Of a DNA stretch of 64,000 bases, positions 30,760 through 42,181 are shown piece by piece. The translations under genes and the position numbers were made by a program. The notes under the pieces were generated by a model. It worked only from the letters and a program-made list of their open reading frames with translations. It made no database searches and was not told the DNA's origin. Numbering within the stretch: position 1 is the first letter of the stretch; each line of letters begins with the position of its first letter. This DNA comes from Boesenbergia rotunda (Eukaryota; Streptophyta; Magnoliopsida; Zingiberales; Zingiberaceae): contig JAGFNQ010000187.1 of NCBI GenBank assembly GCA_024364735.1, forward strand, positions 1,091,819-1,155,818. The letters are read 5' to 3'.

Positions 30760-32004
30760 ATGCCTCCCGGAGCCGTCCGGTATGATTATTAATTATCTTT
30801 ATTGCATTTAAAGTTATTTCATGCAATATCTTTATTTCTTTAACTCCCTTAACTTAGAAGACGCCGATCGAACCCGGCCAACCCCGGTGTCGAACCTAGT
30901 CCGGACCCTAGATTTCCTAACCTAGAGTTATGTAATAGGTTTGCACAAACAATCTACAAGCCTATTAAAACGAGTTATCTTAATAGGCACTTTTTTACCC
31001 AATCATGCCCTGTCGCCATGAACATCATCAACTTCTATCAATTGGATAATCTTGTCTTCTGCACGCATACCATTAATGAATCTTTATGCGCAGAATTTTA
31101 TAATAATATAATTCGACAAGATAATCTTATGTTTCACACCACTGTCCAAGGGATTCCTTTGACTATAACCCCAACTTTGCTGAACCGATTCCTAGGATTG
31201 CGACCCTCTCAGTCGACATTCTGCTGTTATCCTCCTAGGAACCTCCCATTTGATCCTCCCTACTCAGAAATTACCCTAGATACCATTCACTTCTATTTCT
31301 ATAGGGCCGACCTCCCCGCAAACAGACGCTTCCAAGCTGTTGAACTTCAGGCCCAGAACTATGCCTTGTATAGAGTTCTGGTCCGCTGTATCCTACCACT
31401 CTCCACCATAGACCTAGGGACTATGCGACCCTTTCATGCTTTCCTTCTTTATGCCCTAATCCATCACCTTGACCTAGACATTGGACTCCTTATGTTTCAT
31501 ACCATTCTGCATGCGTCCAGTGTCATGACCCAGGGACGAGTACGGACACCATATTGCCACATCATCACATCTCTCCTTCATCACCACGGTCGTGACATTA
31601 CCATTGGTGAAATTACCGCTATGACCGACTTTGACGAAATAGGATTTAGGAACTTTTCATTAGCGGGTCTAGAGGTATCGACCACTAGGGTTCTTAGTTG
31701 GAGACGACAGCAGGCCGGAGCACCAGTTGACTCAGACGAGGAGGTTGAAGTCGACATTGGAGACATAGCTGCTGCAGCCCGAGCACACATCGACGAGCCT
31801 GCTCCACCGACACTCTACCAGAGAGTGATGCATTTAGACACAAAGGATCAGAGTCTCCGAGAGGAGGTCGAAGCCTACCACCTAGAGGAGATGGAAGCTC
31901 GTCGTGCCGATCGAGAAGTGGCTGACGCACGATACATAGAGATGATGGCACGATTCGATGCATGGCAGCCTGACCCGTCTGATCATCCCGGTCCTTCGTC
32001 TTAG
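30760..32004 (+). CDS. Envelope-like / plant-transposon-domain gene, predicted two exons
   Basis: Predicted exons are 30760-30779 and 30858-32004; the intron is 30780-30857 (CCG|GTATGA..TTAACTTAG|AAG). Joined, they give a 387-codon frame without stops, starting MPPGAV. Without splicing the first usable Met is at 31018 (328 codons). Residues about 60-260 resemble the domain called putative plant transposon protein, also annotated as envelope-like in plant LTR elements (FYNNIIRQDNL, GIPLTITPTLLNRFLGLRPS, LPLSTIDLGTMRPFHAFLLYAL). The C-terminal third is acidic, then helical with coiled-coil character (LREEVEAYHLEEMEARRADREVADARYIEMMA), ending PSDHPGPSS. No signal peptide or clear membrane anchor, so envelope function is doubtful. 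Role unknown. The family assignment is from memory of motifs. Confidence 0.7.
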
Positions 32005-33431
32005 ATTCACTTAGCATTGTACCTATTTGACTGCCCCTACTCAGTAGGGTTGACTTATGTTTGACTGTATTTGAACCTTGATTACCTGCTTTATTTTCTG
32101 TTGACCAGTTTATGAGTACTTGTTCTGTTTGCAGTTAGGATTGTGTTTTGTAGAATAGATTAACTTTATTTTTTTTCTACTTAATTTAAATTTTTTTTTC
32201 CTAAAAATTGAATTTGAAAAACTATTTTACTTAATTTCAAAATCAGTTTCCATTTTTCGACTTAGTCTTATTTTTATTTCAAAACTACCCCCTTTAAAAA
32301 ATTAGGGCTTTTTCGAAAATGGACTTAGCCTAGGCCCTAACCCTAGAACTGCATGCACCTATAGACTTAGAAGCCAGCATCTCACAAGCACCTTAGGGTA
32401 CTTTTGATTGATAACCTAGAAAGGGTTGAGATGCTTAGGTCTTTGCCTTAATTCAAGATGCTTTAAGTCAGTGCATCTGCAGTAATTGGGGCACTAAATA
32501 CAATTTACATAGCAATCAAGTTAAGTGTCAAGTTTAGAAAATCTAACTTGAACAGAAACACTTAACTTGACTAACCCTAGCAAAAACTACTGTTTCTAAC
32601 AGTTAGTAAGTAGCTAATTGGGTAAGACAGGTCCCTACAAGAGAAAATTGACTGATTTAATTTACGTCTAATTATGAATTGATTCAGTACAGCAAAATCT
32701 TATTTATTTCCTTTATGCAATCACATTTCTGCTATAGTTATCTTATTTTGATATATGGGGGAGAGATAGGAAAGGAAAGAGAAAATTTTACTTATTAAAT
32801 TTCAAAAAATTTTCCTTTATTCAAAAAGATTTTAAAAATTTACTTATCTTTCAAAAGCTTTCACATATCCTTTATTCAAAAGCTTAAAACTTTTTGAAGA
32901 TTTACTAAAGTACTTAAGTTCTTAAAACTTTCAAAATTTTGCCTAAGTACTCTAGTTTCTTATGTTCTTAAAGCTTTCAAAATTCTGCCTGAGTACTCTA
33001 ACTTCAAAATTTTTACTCAAGTTTTCAAAATTTTACTAAGTACTTTAGCCTTTCAAAAGTTTCTTACTTAGGCTTAATGTCAAAATTTTTTAAGTACCCT
33101 AAAGCTTAAGTTTTTCAAAACCGTAACTCTTACTTAAGCTAACATTTTCAAAACTCTTGAGTACTTTAAAACTTAAAACTTTAAATTTTTTTAAAGTACT
33201 CTAATTATGCTTTAAAAACTCTCCTATGTACTTTTAACATAAGTTGTTGAAAGATTTTCAAGACCTAAAACTTAAGTCTTCAAGTACAAGTAAAGTTTTT
33301 ACCCCACGAATTTTTGAAAAATCTAGGGGGAGATTCCTTCCAGGGGGAGGGAACAAAAGTTAAAACTTTTTCATGTTTTGCTTAAACTTAACTTTTTGAA
33401 CTAGGGTTGCCATAAATCAAAAAGGGGGAGA
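32005..33431 (+). other. Element I 3' non-coding region with multiple polypurine tracts
   Basis: No coding sequence. Repeated AAAGCTTTCAAAATTTT and AAGTACTCTAA-type words fill 32770-33290. Purine tracts with GGGGGAG occur at about 32757, 33326 and 33343, and against the LTR at 33417-33431 (AAAAAGGGGGAGAT). Multiple PPTs are typical of Sireviruses. Confidence 0.75.
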
Positions 33432-34790
33432 TTGTTGGTGCAGAATGCACCAAAGTTAAACCTGTGTTTTGATAATGGCAACATAGGTCAAAAGTTAAGT
33501 CTTTCTTGTTTTCTAACAAGTTAATCTAGTGTGCAGGAAAAGCCCTAGAGAAGGACTGCTAGGCACTGGCGAAGGAATGCCAGGAAAATAAGCCCTAGCG
33601 AAGGACCGCTAGGCACTGGCGAAGGAATGCCAGAGTCAAAAGATCTAGCAAAGGACTGCTAGGCACCAGGCGAAGGACAGTCTGGGACTGAAGCCCTAGT
33701 GAAGGAATGCTAGGCACCGAGCGAAGGGCAGCTCGGTATCCAAGACCTGACAAAGGACCGTCAGGCAAAAGTCCAACCAAAGGAACGGTTGGCATCAGGT
33801 AAATTCTCCCGAGAGGAGTAGGTGAGGACGCGTTCCCCGTCGAGGGAACAGTAGGCGTCAGTCCGACCTAGGGCTCCATTTTGGAGACCAAAGTCAGAAC
33901 CAAGACAGCTAAGGCTGTATAAAATAATAATATAATTGCTATTTGGACTAACCCTGGATGCAGGATCGAAGGACTGAGTATCTGCAGCTCAGAGAGCCTC
34001 AAAGGAGTGAGGCAGAAGCTGAGCAGGGTGCCCCAGATGATCCGGGCGCCCCCAAGGTCAACCCAAGTCTGCAAGAAGTGAAAACACACCTCAACGCGCC
34101 TCGACAGCTACATTCGAGGCGCCTCGGATGCTCCGGGCGCCCCGCGTGTCGCGGGCTCCCCGCGTGTCGTGGGCGCCCCCACTGCCAGCTGCCGAAGCTC
34201 GCCCTTGCGAAGCCGAGAAGATAAAGCTTTGACCGGTCAATGCAGGCGCCCCGAGCGCTCCGGGCGCCCTGGTGAAAGCGGATCCAGAGGATCAGACGCG
34301 ACCGAGAGCTCTGCGGATCAAAGGCCACGTGGGGGGCGCCCCCGACGTCCCGGGCACCCCCAGGCCCTATATAATGGACCCTCGACCAAGGCTTCCAAGC
34401 ATCAATTCTTTCAACACCTCAAAGCTCTTCTACGCTCGTGCCTTGCTCCGAGAACACTCCAACTCGAGCCGACGACGTCCCGCTACCCCGAAAAAGTCAA
34501 TACACTCTGGACGTCGGTAACGAAGAGCGCAATTCTTTATTATTATTTTCGTGCACTTACTTTGTAACTAAATTCTGTAACTATTATTGCGCTTCATATA
34601 GAATTGCCCAAAGTAAACGGTCAACGACCGTGGGCCTTGGAGTAGGAGTCGATACAGGCTCCGAACCAAGTAAAATCGACTGTGTCTTTGTGTTGTGTTT
34701 ATTTTTACTTCCGCTGTGCAATTGCTCTTTACGAAATTCCGAATGATTTCCGATATTCACCCCCCCTCTATCGGTTTTCTCGATCCAACA
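33432..34790 (+). repeat. Element I 3' LTR
   Basis: 1359 bp, the same layout as the 5' copy: hairpin array 33541-33793, GGGCGCCC palindromes about 34026-34362, and TATATAA near 34368. Several palindrome halves have lost pairing by base changes. Confidence 0.93.
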
Positions 34791-37445
34791 AATAGTATAA
34801 ATAAGAGAGGAAGAGGGGGAAAGAACTTTGATTTTTCTTCTTCTCCACTCTCCCCACCGAAAACCTAAGCCCTCTTCTCCTTTTCAATTTTCGAAAATAC
34901 ACCCTAGGGTTCTAACCCTAGGGAATTGGAAGGAAGAAGATCCCATCCAAGGATCTTGCCCTCTACTAGGGCCAAGAATTCTAGAGAAGTTCTAGTGAAG
35001 GAAACACTCACCCCTCCTTCAACAAAGGGTACCCTAAAGATTTAGAGAAGGTGAAATTCAAGCGAAAGGATGTAAGTATCCCCTCGCCTGCAGTGTAATT
35101 GTTGTGCATGAATCTTTTGTTCTTCTTGTTTTTCGAAAAAGGGAAAATCCCTTGTGTAAGTTTCGGCCACCCATTAAGGGAAGGCCTTGGTTACTCCTTG
35201 ATGCATGAGAAGACCCCTTGGAACTTAGGGTATATGTATATGTTGTTTCCTTCATGATGTTAGGAACAAAACCCTAGGGTTTTGCCCTTGTGTAGGTTTC
35301 GGCCACCCCTAAGGGGGAGACCTTGGTTACTCCTTGATGCATGAGAAGACCCCTTGGAACTTAAGGTATACATATATGTTGTGTCCTTTCATATTGTGAT
35401 GACAAAAACTAGGGTTTAGGGTTTGGATGGGTTTCGGCCAAGGCATGGAAACTAGGGTTAGTGAGGGTTGAATTATCGTATAATATATCCATGCTTAGCG
35501 TATTGTATGATGGTGTATACAAGGTGTTTGTATAAATGTTTGTGTGAATGTTTCATTGCCAAAAACCCTAATACTCCTACCCTATGACTTTCGGCCAACA
35601 CCCTAAGATTAGGGTTTGTGAAGGTTAAACTACCCTATGAGATATGCTTATGTTTGGGGATGATGATATGTATATGCATGTGATGTTTAAATGGAATGTT
35701 TGATTGGAAAACTTAACTTCCCCCTAGCATGACTTTCGGCCAAGGCATGAACCATTAGGGTTGTGAAGGTTGATTACCCCATGATGTATGCTATGCTTAG
35801 TATGATACATGATATATATATATGTGATGCTTGTATGGGATGTACCCTATGAGATATGCTTATGTTTGGGGATGATGATATGTATATGCATGTGATGTCT
35901 AAATGGAATGCTTGATTGGAAAACTTAATTTTTCCCTAGCATGACTTTCGGCCAAGGCAAGGAACATTAGGGTTGTGAAGGTCGATTTCCCCATGATGTA
36001 TGCTATGCTTAGTATGATACATGATGTATATATATGTGATGCTTGTATGGAAAGTTTGATGTCAAAAACTTAACCTATCCTTACCTTATGAATTTCGGCC
36101 AAACCCTAGTTTAGGGTTAGGAAGAATGAATTTAATCCATGAAGCATGCTACCACTTTCTATGATATGAGTATGATTTATGTGACCAATCTTGTCATATA
36201 TAAAGTATGTTAAGTGGTTGAAATATGATGTATGTATGAGCATGTCTTATAGCCCATGGGGCACCCTTATGAGATTGCATGTGATGTGTATGTTAAAATG
36301 CATGAAAGGATACTCCACTAAGTATGGGATCAAGAGCACCCCTTATGTTGTGTGGTGTGTCCCTATGGGATCATGAGCACCCTTGAAGAGTGGTGTGTCC
36401 CTTGAGAGTGAATTTAGAGTACTCCTTAGCATATATGTAAAGACATGATAAGTATTTTACTTTGTAAGTTGTGGTACCCGACTCGGAAGGGGGTCGTTAA
36501 ACAAATCCGGGGTGCATGTTAACTTAAGGTCATGGCTCCGGTAGGACGGAAGGGTCCTGCTCTAATGAGATTGGTGGCTCGCTACCCCAATTCATTAGGG
36601 AACGCGCATTATGTGGTACACAACTGGGCCCTATATGATGTTGAAATATTTTTAAGTAATACCTTTATGGAATTGTTTTGAAAACATTTATTATATGTGA
36701 AGGGTATGCTTAAGATACTTTATACTGCTTGCTTAGAAACTTTAATGTTCAGTATGCTATGATAAATTCATGCTTATGATTCCTTATGTGTACATGTTGT
36801 ATTCTTTCGTATGGATTTTGCGAGTAGGACAGGATCCTTACTAAGCATTTGTGCTTTCTAGTTTATGTGTTGTCTTATGCTGCAGATAAGGGTAAGGGAC
36901 ACTTAAACTAAAGGAAGAGGCAGGAGGGCTGAAGATGTGTGGGGTGGTGGCTCGGAAAAGAAAGATTCTTATATCTACTTTATCATGCCCATGTTTATGT
37001 TTCCTTGACAATAAATGTTAGTGATTAGGATTGATATTGCATGATAGTGACTACACTTGGAATTCTCGTATACTTGATTTTGTTTGATTATGTTCTGAGT
37101 TGAACAAATTGTGAACCTATCATGTCATAGGATAACTCTTGATTAAAATATTTCAAATGATGTTCTAGGATATGAGTTCATGAAGTCTTGCAATGGAATG
37201 TATAACCTCACTAATTTATGTGTTACTAAACTTACTACGCACCTACCATGTTCTAATGATTCAAGCATGATATTTGATTGGCATGTATTGACTAGTATGC
37301 TTAGCACTTGTAAATATCACCTGATAGTTTAGACAAGCATGCTCAGCACTTAGTCCTTGCACTTGTGTTTTATTTTATGTAAAAATTATATGATTGATTG
37401 TTACGTAACCCCGCCCCGAGAGTAGATATAAGGGCGGGCGTTACA
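34791..37445 (+). repeat. Gypsy 3' LTR, second part
   Basis: It resumes after the AATAG duplication and matches 15997-18650 to the end at GTTACA. The CTGAG target copy follows at 37446-37450. The 212-bp internal duplication is present here too (about 35637-36060). Confidence 0.92.
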
Positions 37446-37780
37446 CTGAGTCGAGCATATAGGAATTTGTTTAGAGTGAATTAGACATCTCTAGGTCTAT
37501 CAACCACTTTTGAAATAAAATTAGATGATGGTTACTGGTCTGCTGAAGACTGTGTTGCTTATCTTCAAAAGATTAGCAACAACATGTTGCTGATTTTAAG
37601 AAACTAGAAACACATTGTAGGAGTTATGAAATCATAGCAGATACAACAAGTTATAACTTTGAGAGTCGATAACTTTTAATTCGGGTTGAACTATGGGGCA
37701 TACAATATATTAAATCAAAACTCATTCAAAGATCATTGATTTGATATATTATGCATGTAATAGATTAGTCTAAATCAAAA
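37446..37780. other. Unassigned AT-rich DNA with a hairpin module (right part)
   Basis: Continuation of the gypsy target DNA. The third copy of the hairpin module, 37649-37780, aligns well with 15243-15371 over about 130 bases, including GATTAGTCTAAATCAAAA at the end. No gene seen. The boundary with element E is placed where the GGTGAGTGAAGCC repeats begin. Confidence 0.55.
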
Positions 37781-37782
37781 CC

Positions 37783-38127
37783 CCGGTGAGTGAAGCCAGG
37801 TGACAAAAACCCCGGTGAGTGAAGCCGGGTCATGGTGAGTGAAGCCAGGTGACGGAATCCCCGGTGAGTGAACGCGGGTCCCAGTGATTGAAGCCGGGTG
37901 ACAGAAACCCCGGTGAGTGATGCCAGGTCCTAGCGAGTGAAGCTATGTGAAGGAAATCCTAGTGAGTGAAGTCGGGTCCTAGCGAGTGAAGCTAGGTGAA
38001 GGAAATCCCGGTAAGTGAAGTCGGGTCCTAGCAAGTGAAGCTAGGTGACGGAAACCTAGGTGAGTGAAGCCGGGTCCTAGTGAGTGAAACTAGGTCGAAC
38101 AAAGTCCTGGTGAGTGAAGCCGGGCAT
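37783..38127 (+). repeat. Tandem hairpin array in the element E LTR
   Basis: About fifteen short units built on a GAGTGAA core loop, alternating stems such as CCCGG/CCGGG and CCTAGC/GCTAGG. A higher-order period of about 46 bp is visible. The design matches the array of element I, with a different loop. Confidence 0.8.
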
Positions 38128-38159
38128 GAAGTCTTGGTCCAGGGGACCAAGTGTGAGTC

Positions 38160-38720
38160 ACCCAAGTGTCTGGATCGGTCAGGAGTCTGATCAGAAGTTG
38201 GCACGAGCTCCCTTATTAATAGATCGGTCTGGTGACCGATCTAGGGAGTCTGATCATTCTGGTGAACGATCAGAGAGAGATCAGAATGTTTCTGTTTGGC
38301 TTCTGAACGTTCTACTGAACGATCAGATAGAGATCAGAATGTTTCTGTTTGGCTTCTGATCGTTATGGTGAACGGATGAGAGAGAGATCAGGAAGGCTAT
38401 AAAAAAGCTGAATGGTCACTTGGACCGATCAAGGGTCCTCCTGGATCGATCAGGATGGGTCCTGATCGGTCTAGAGGTGACCTGATCGGTCACTGTGACC
38501 GATCAGGGCACAACCTGATCGGTCAGGTGACCGATTAGGTCAAGGAACCGGCGGGTTGTGGCTTGAAATCTCAGTAAGCTGGTGGATCAGTCTGGTGACT
38601 GATCCTCGATCCCTGATCGGTCAGTGTGACCAATCACAGAGTCACTGGATCGATCAGGCAGGAACTTGATCGATCAGGATCTTCACTGATCGGTCCGAGT
38701 GACCGATCAATGTCTGAACT
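38160..38720 (+). repeat. GATCGGTC palindrome array around the TATA box of element E
   Basis: Inverted pairs of GATCGGTCA and TGACCGATC recur on both sides of the TATA-like run. The clearest is a perfect 12-bp stem CCTGATCGGTCA / TGACCGATCAGG with a CTG loop at 38481-38507. There is also a tandem copy of a TCAGAATGTTTCTGTTTGGC unit (38280 and 38332). Confidence 0.8.
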
Positions 38721-39567
38721 TTAATTTGTAAATGTTGTCAGACTTCTAATAACGCTCTGAATCGCTTCTGATTTCTCTGTTACATTACTGATTTACTTTT
38801 GATTTGCTGTGCTAAGCCTCTGTTAAGTGTGCAGGTGAGACAGGGATGACTCAAACCAAGGAGGGGCAATTGGCGACTTTCGCTTCGGTCAAGTTTGTCT
38901 GTTTTCCCTTCGCAGGTTTCAACGGCTTCTGGCGCGGCTGGCGACTGACCAAGGCTCAGCTGAAGAGGTCTTCAGTGGACTGAGCGCTCTGTGAAGGTTA
39001 GTGGGTCAGGCTGTGGTTCAGTGGGTGCTAACGAAGTTGGGCGATGAGCAGGAGGAAGTTTAAGAGGGAGAGGCTGGCGATGCAGACACAACAACAAGAG
39101 AGAAATAGAAAATGACCAAAGGTTTTTGCGGGGTTTAGCTGTGTGATTGTTGTGTGCATTGTTTCTTCCTCCTTGTAGCTTCCTACTACATATCTTGTCT
39201 ATAAGCCTTCTCTTTGTCTCTGTGCTTTATTTGATATCATTCTGAGACTATTTATGGAGAGGTATCTCCACCGAGAAGGAGGCTGTGTTATCCGGATTTC
39301 CGGGGACCTGATCTGCCGACGATCAAGGGATCGCCCACCTCACGGGCATGCCAAGGAGTAGAGATAAGTTATCCCCGAACCTTGTAAACCCTCCTTGTTA
39401 GCGACTGGTTTGTATTTGTCTTTCTATTTGGGCTATTTGTTTTCTGTCTTTGTTCTTCTTGCTGGTTTTCTTCCGCTGCTATCTTAAGTGCAGAAAGTTC
39501 AAAGAGCCAAAAGTTTCTGTGTCTGGCTATTCACACCCCCCTCTCTAGCCATCCAAGGTCCAACAAG

Positions 39568-39580
39568 TGGTATCAGAGCC
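39568..39580 (+). other. Primer binding site of element E
   Basis: TGGTATCAGAGCC two bases after the LTR end, for initiator-Met tRNA. Confidence 0.9.
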
Positions 39581-39622
39581 TGGGGCTCTTTCAAACGGAG
39601 TAACACCCGACAGCAGAGAAGA

Positions 39623-39957
39623 ATGACTATGAGGGAAGGCTTCAGCACCAACCGACCTCCATTTTTCGATGGAGCCAATTTCCAATATTGGAGATCACAG
39701 ATGGAATACTATCTCAAGATGAATATCAACATGTGATTCTCAGTCAAGGAGGGTTTCTCCCCTCCAAAGGATGATGGGGGAAAAGAGCTAGAGTTCTCAA
39801 GGTGGTCGATAGAACAAACCCGGAAGGGAGAAGCTGATGCAAAGGTTGTGGTCACCCTACAGTGTGGGATGACCAAGGAGCAGTTGATCAAAGTAGCTCC
39901 TTTCACCAGTGCCAAGGACCTATGGAACAAGCACATGAGCTTCATGAAGGCACCTGT
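39623..39957 (+). pseudogene. Element E gag N-terminal fragment
   Basis: It starts MTMREGFSTNRPPFFDGANFQYWRSQMEYYL. There is a TGA at 39734-39736 where the family has Trp (NM-W-FSVKEGF). It continues in frame through LQCGMTKEQLIKVAPFTSAKDLWNK, and then a small indel leaves ELHEGT in another frame. Cut at 39957 by the LTR of element F. No other part of element E was found in the window. Confidence 0.8.
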
Positions 39958-42181
39958 TGTTAGTATTATGAGAGAAGTGTCCTAAGGCAATCACCTTATG
40001 AATGTAATCATTTATTTTAATAAATGAATATTCACTATTTGAGTATACATATTTGTGTATTTGATTGAGGTCTTAAACTCATTTACTGAATGTCCGCAAT
40101 ACAATTCACAGCATGAGAGAATTTGTGATGAATTCACAACTAGTGATTATCTCTACATGTGCAATTGTGAAGTATTGAAATTGTCCCTAGTCGATGAATT
40201 GATAAATACAGACACTATCAATTCTGTTGAGACTAGCATGGGTTATTCTCTAATCAGCTGATTCTCACTGGCTGGTGACATTGGGATGTCCGGAGATAAA
40301 CATGAATGCTAGTTAAGGGAACTAGTTCATTGGAGTGACTGGCTGTAAAACTCCATATGGTAATCTACATATAGATATGTCAATGATGTTTTTACTGCAG
40401 CTTAAGTGTGATGTTCCTTTGACTTGCGGTGTTCAAGTCATCTTGGTCATGGAGACTTATACTTTGACATCTTAAGCAAGCATCTCTAAGGAGGTGTGGA
40501 CCCAGGATGGTTGGGTATAAGCCGAAGTGTCCGAAGATGTTTGAACAACCTACAAAGGATTCACCACTCCTTGCGAGGAGATGTATACCCAAGGCCTATC
40601 GTCGGATTGTTACTCGAAACCTCTGGCCAGAGCATCACATGTTCAGAGTATGAATCTCTCAGAAACATGAGAGTAACTAGAATCCGTAGGACGAGAAAAA
40701 CATTGCTTGGGCTAGGTGTGACGTAGTCAGCCTAGTGGGGATTGACACACATAGACCGTGTCCTGAACCAAGTGGGTATAAGATGGTGAAGGGAATGAGG
40801 CACGATTCATTAAAGCTGCTGAAGGGTTTCAGAATTATTTATGAGGTCAACCGTTGATCTTTCGATTAATTGGGGGTCATGATGTACTACTAGGTGCCAC
40901 TCATGATTGTTCTATAATTGGTTGATTATAGACGGCCAACATAAATCGAAAGCCTATTTAGTCACACGCACTACGAGTAATTCGAGGGATTTAAAACGAG
41001 TTGAAAATTGGATTTTCCGATCAAGAGAGATAAGTCGAATCTGAATTTTTCAGAGACGCATCGGAAGCATAAAATGGTTAAGTCTTTTGAAGACTTATTG
41101 GACGAATTAAATGAGTTTAATTCATATGGTCTTGGCTTGGGTTTGGCCCGCCAAAGAGGGTCCCCACCCTCTTTGTTTGGCCGGCCACATCAAAAGGGGA
41201 GAACCAATTTGTTTGGTTCAATTTATAAAATAAACCAAGTGTGGTTTGTTTTATAAAATTATGGATGATATAAATTTTATAATAAACCAAGGTTTGGTTT
41301 ATTTTTCTTGGAAATTAAAATGAACCATGGATTGGTTTATTTTATTTTATAAAATAAATAATGGATTGATTTACCATGATAAAGAAATTTATATAAAGAA
41401 ATTTATATAAAGAATTTCTTTCCATAAGAAAAAAAAAGGGGAGACATGGTTGCTTTTATCATAAATTAAATTATGATAAAAACATGGCATGATGGAATAA
41501 ATCATAGAAAAATTTATATGATAAATTTCTTATAAAAATTTATTCCATAAAAAGGAGACTTGGCGATTGAGAGACTACTATATAAAGGAACCAAGGCAAG
41601 GCTTGGAAATCAATCTAAGAGATCTAGAAATAAGCCCTCTCTCTCTCTCCTTCTCTCCCTCTCCCTCCTTTAGTGCTGCCGGCCCTAAAAGGAGGACCTC
41701 TTTGTTGCCGTGAGCTTCATCCACCAAGCAGCTGCCGAAGAAGAAGAAGAAGCGGGCGCAACTCCTTCCTTCCTCCCGGAATCTTGATTCCGTTCTTCGT
41801 TTGGTGGTTAGTCTTCCCATCTCTTTCTTGGTATTCTTGTCGTGCCTTTGGAGAATTTAGTAGTTCTTGTCGGCATGAAACTCGTGGCTTTGCGAAGTCA
41901 TCCTGAAGAAAACTCGGCGTGGACGTGAATAGAGGCGGAGCTTCCAAGGGACTCTTACGGTTGGATCTCGTCCCTTCCTTCGAGTTACATAAGGTATTAA
42001 GTAAATTAGTTTACTTTCTGCAAAATTTTAATATATGATCATGTCTACACAATATAAGGTTGCATGCTTAGATGTGTAGTTAAATAATTTGGGAAATTAT
42101 TTATGCTAAATCTTCCGCTGCACGTAATAAATTTTAAAATTACGAAACCGCATCCATGTCAACATGCACCCGGTCCCATCA
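39958..42181 (+). repeat. Element F 5' LTR
   Basis: 2224 bp. It starts TGTTAGTATTATGAGAGAAG (compare TGTTAGTGATATGAGAGAAG in G) and ends GGTCCCATCA, a variant of CCCAACA. TATA box TATATAAAGG at 41579. AT-rich middle with AATAAACCAA repeats (41220-41380) and a TC-rich tract after the TATA box. Confidence 0.88.

Larger units (their letters stand above)
26343..34790 (+). mobile_element. Element I: Sirevirus-like copia with gag and an envelope-like gene but no pol
   Basis: 8448 bp, TGTTGG..CCAACA, with a perfect target duplication AATAG (26338-26342 and 34791-34795). The uninterrupted site is visible in the gypsy 5' LTR at about 15997-16010. LTRs are 1358 and 1359 bp. The internal region holds the primer site, gag with one nonsense codon, an AT-rich spacer, a promoter-like GC-rich block, an envelope-like gene, a long 3' non-coding region and multiple PPTs. 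No protease, integrase or RT sequence was found, so it depends on other elements for replication. Hand comparison of the LTRs gives about 39 differences (near 2.9%). Confidence 0.93.
15729..37445 (+). mobile_element. Ty3/gypsy chromovirus (Tekay/Del-like), non-autonomous, with nested insertions
   Basis: The element starts TGTAAC and ends GTTACA, with a perfect 5-bp duplication CTGAG on both sides. The 5' LTR is 2922 bp. The 3' LTR is 2923 bp once nested element I and its duplication are removed. Internal order is primer site, a short acidic ORF, RT-RNase H, integrase and a C-terminal chromodomain-like segment. No gag zinc knuckle or protease is present. The large LTRs and the end motif KVLWRNEQFEEATWEREE place it near the Tekay/Del chromoviruses (inference from motifs). 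Hand comparison finds about 24 differences between the LTRs (near 0.8%), so it is fairly young. Confidence 0.92.
37781..39565 (+). repeat. Element E LTR (5' boundary unclear)
   Basis: It ends GGTCCAACA and is followed by a primer site, so this is a 5' LTR. No TG start is visible and the left edge may be truncated. It holds a tandem array (37783-38127), long GATCGGTCA palindromes (38160-38720) and a TATA-like TATAAAAA at 38398. It was joined to the unassigned DNA before the gypsy insertion. Confidence 0.7.

Noticed and set aside
40055..40261. 68-70-codon ORF in the element F LTR, also seen at 52433-52645 and 57728-57940
   Set aside because: It is open in all three LTR copies, but all are recent copies of one LTR. 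There is no start context or domain, and it lies in U3 far upstream of the TATA box. Conservation follows from copying.
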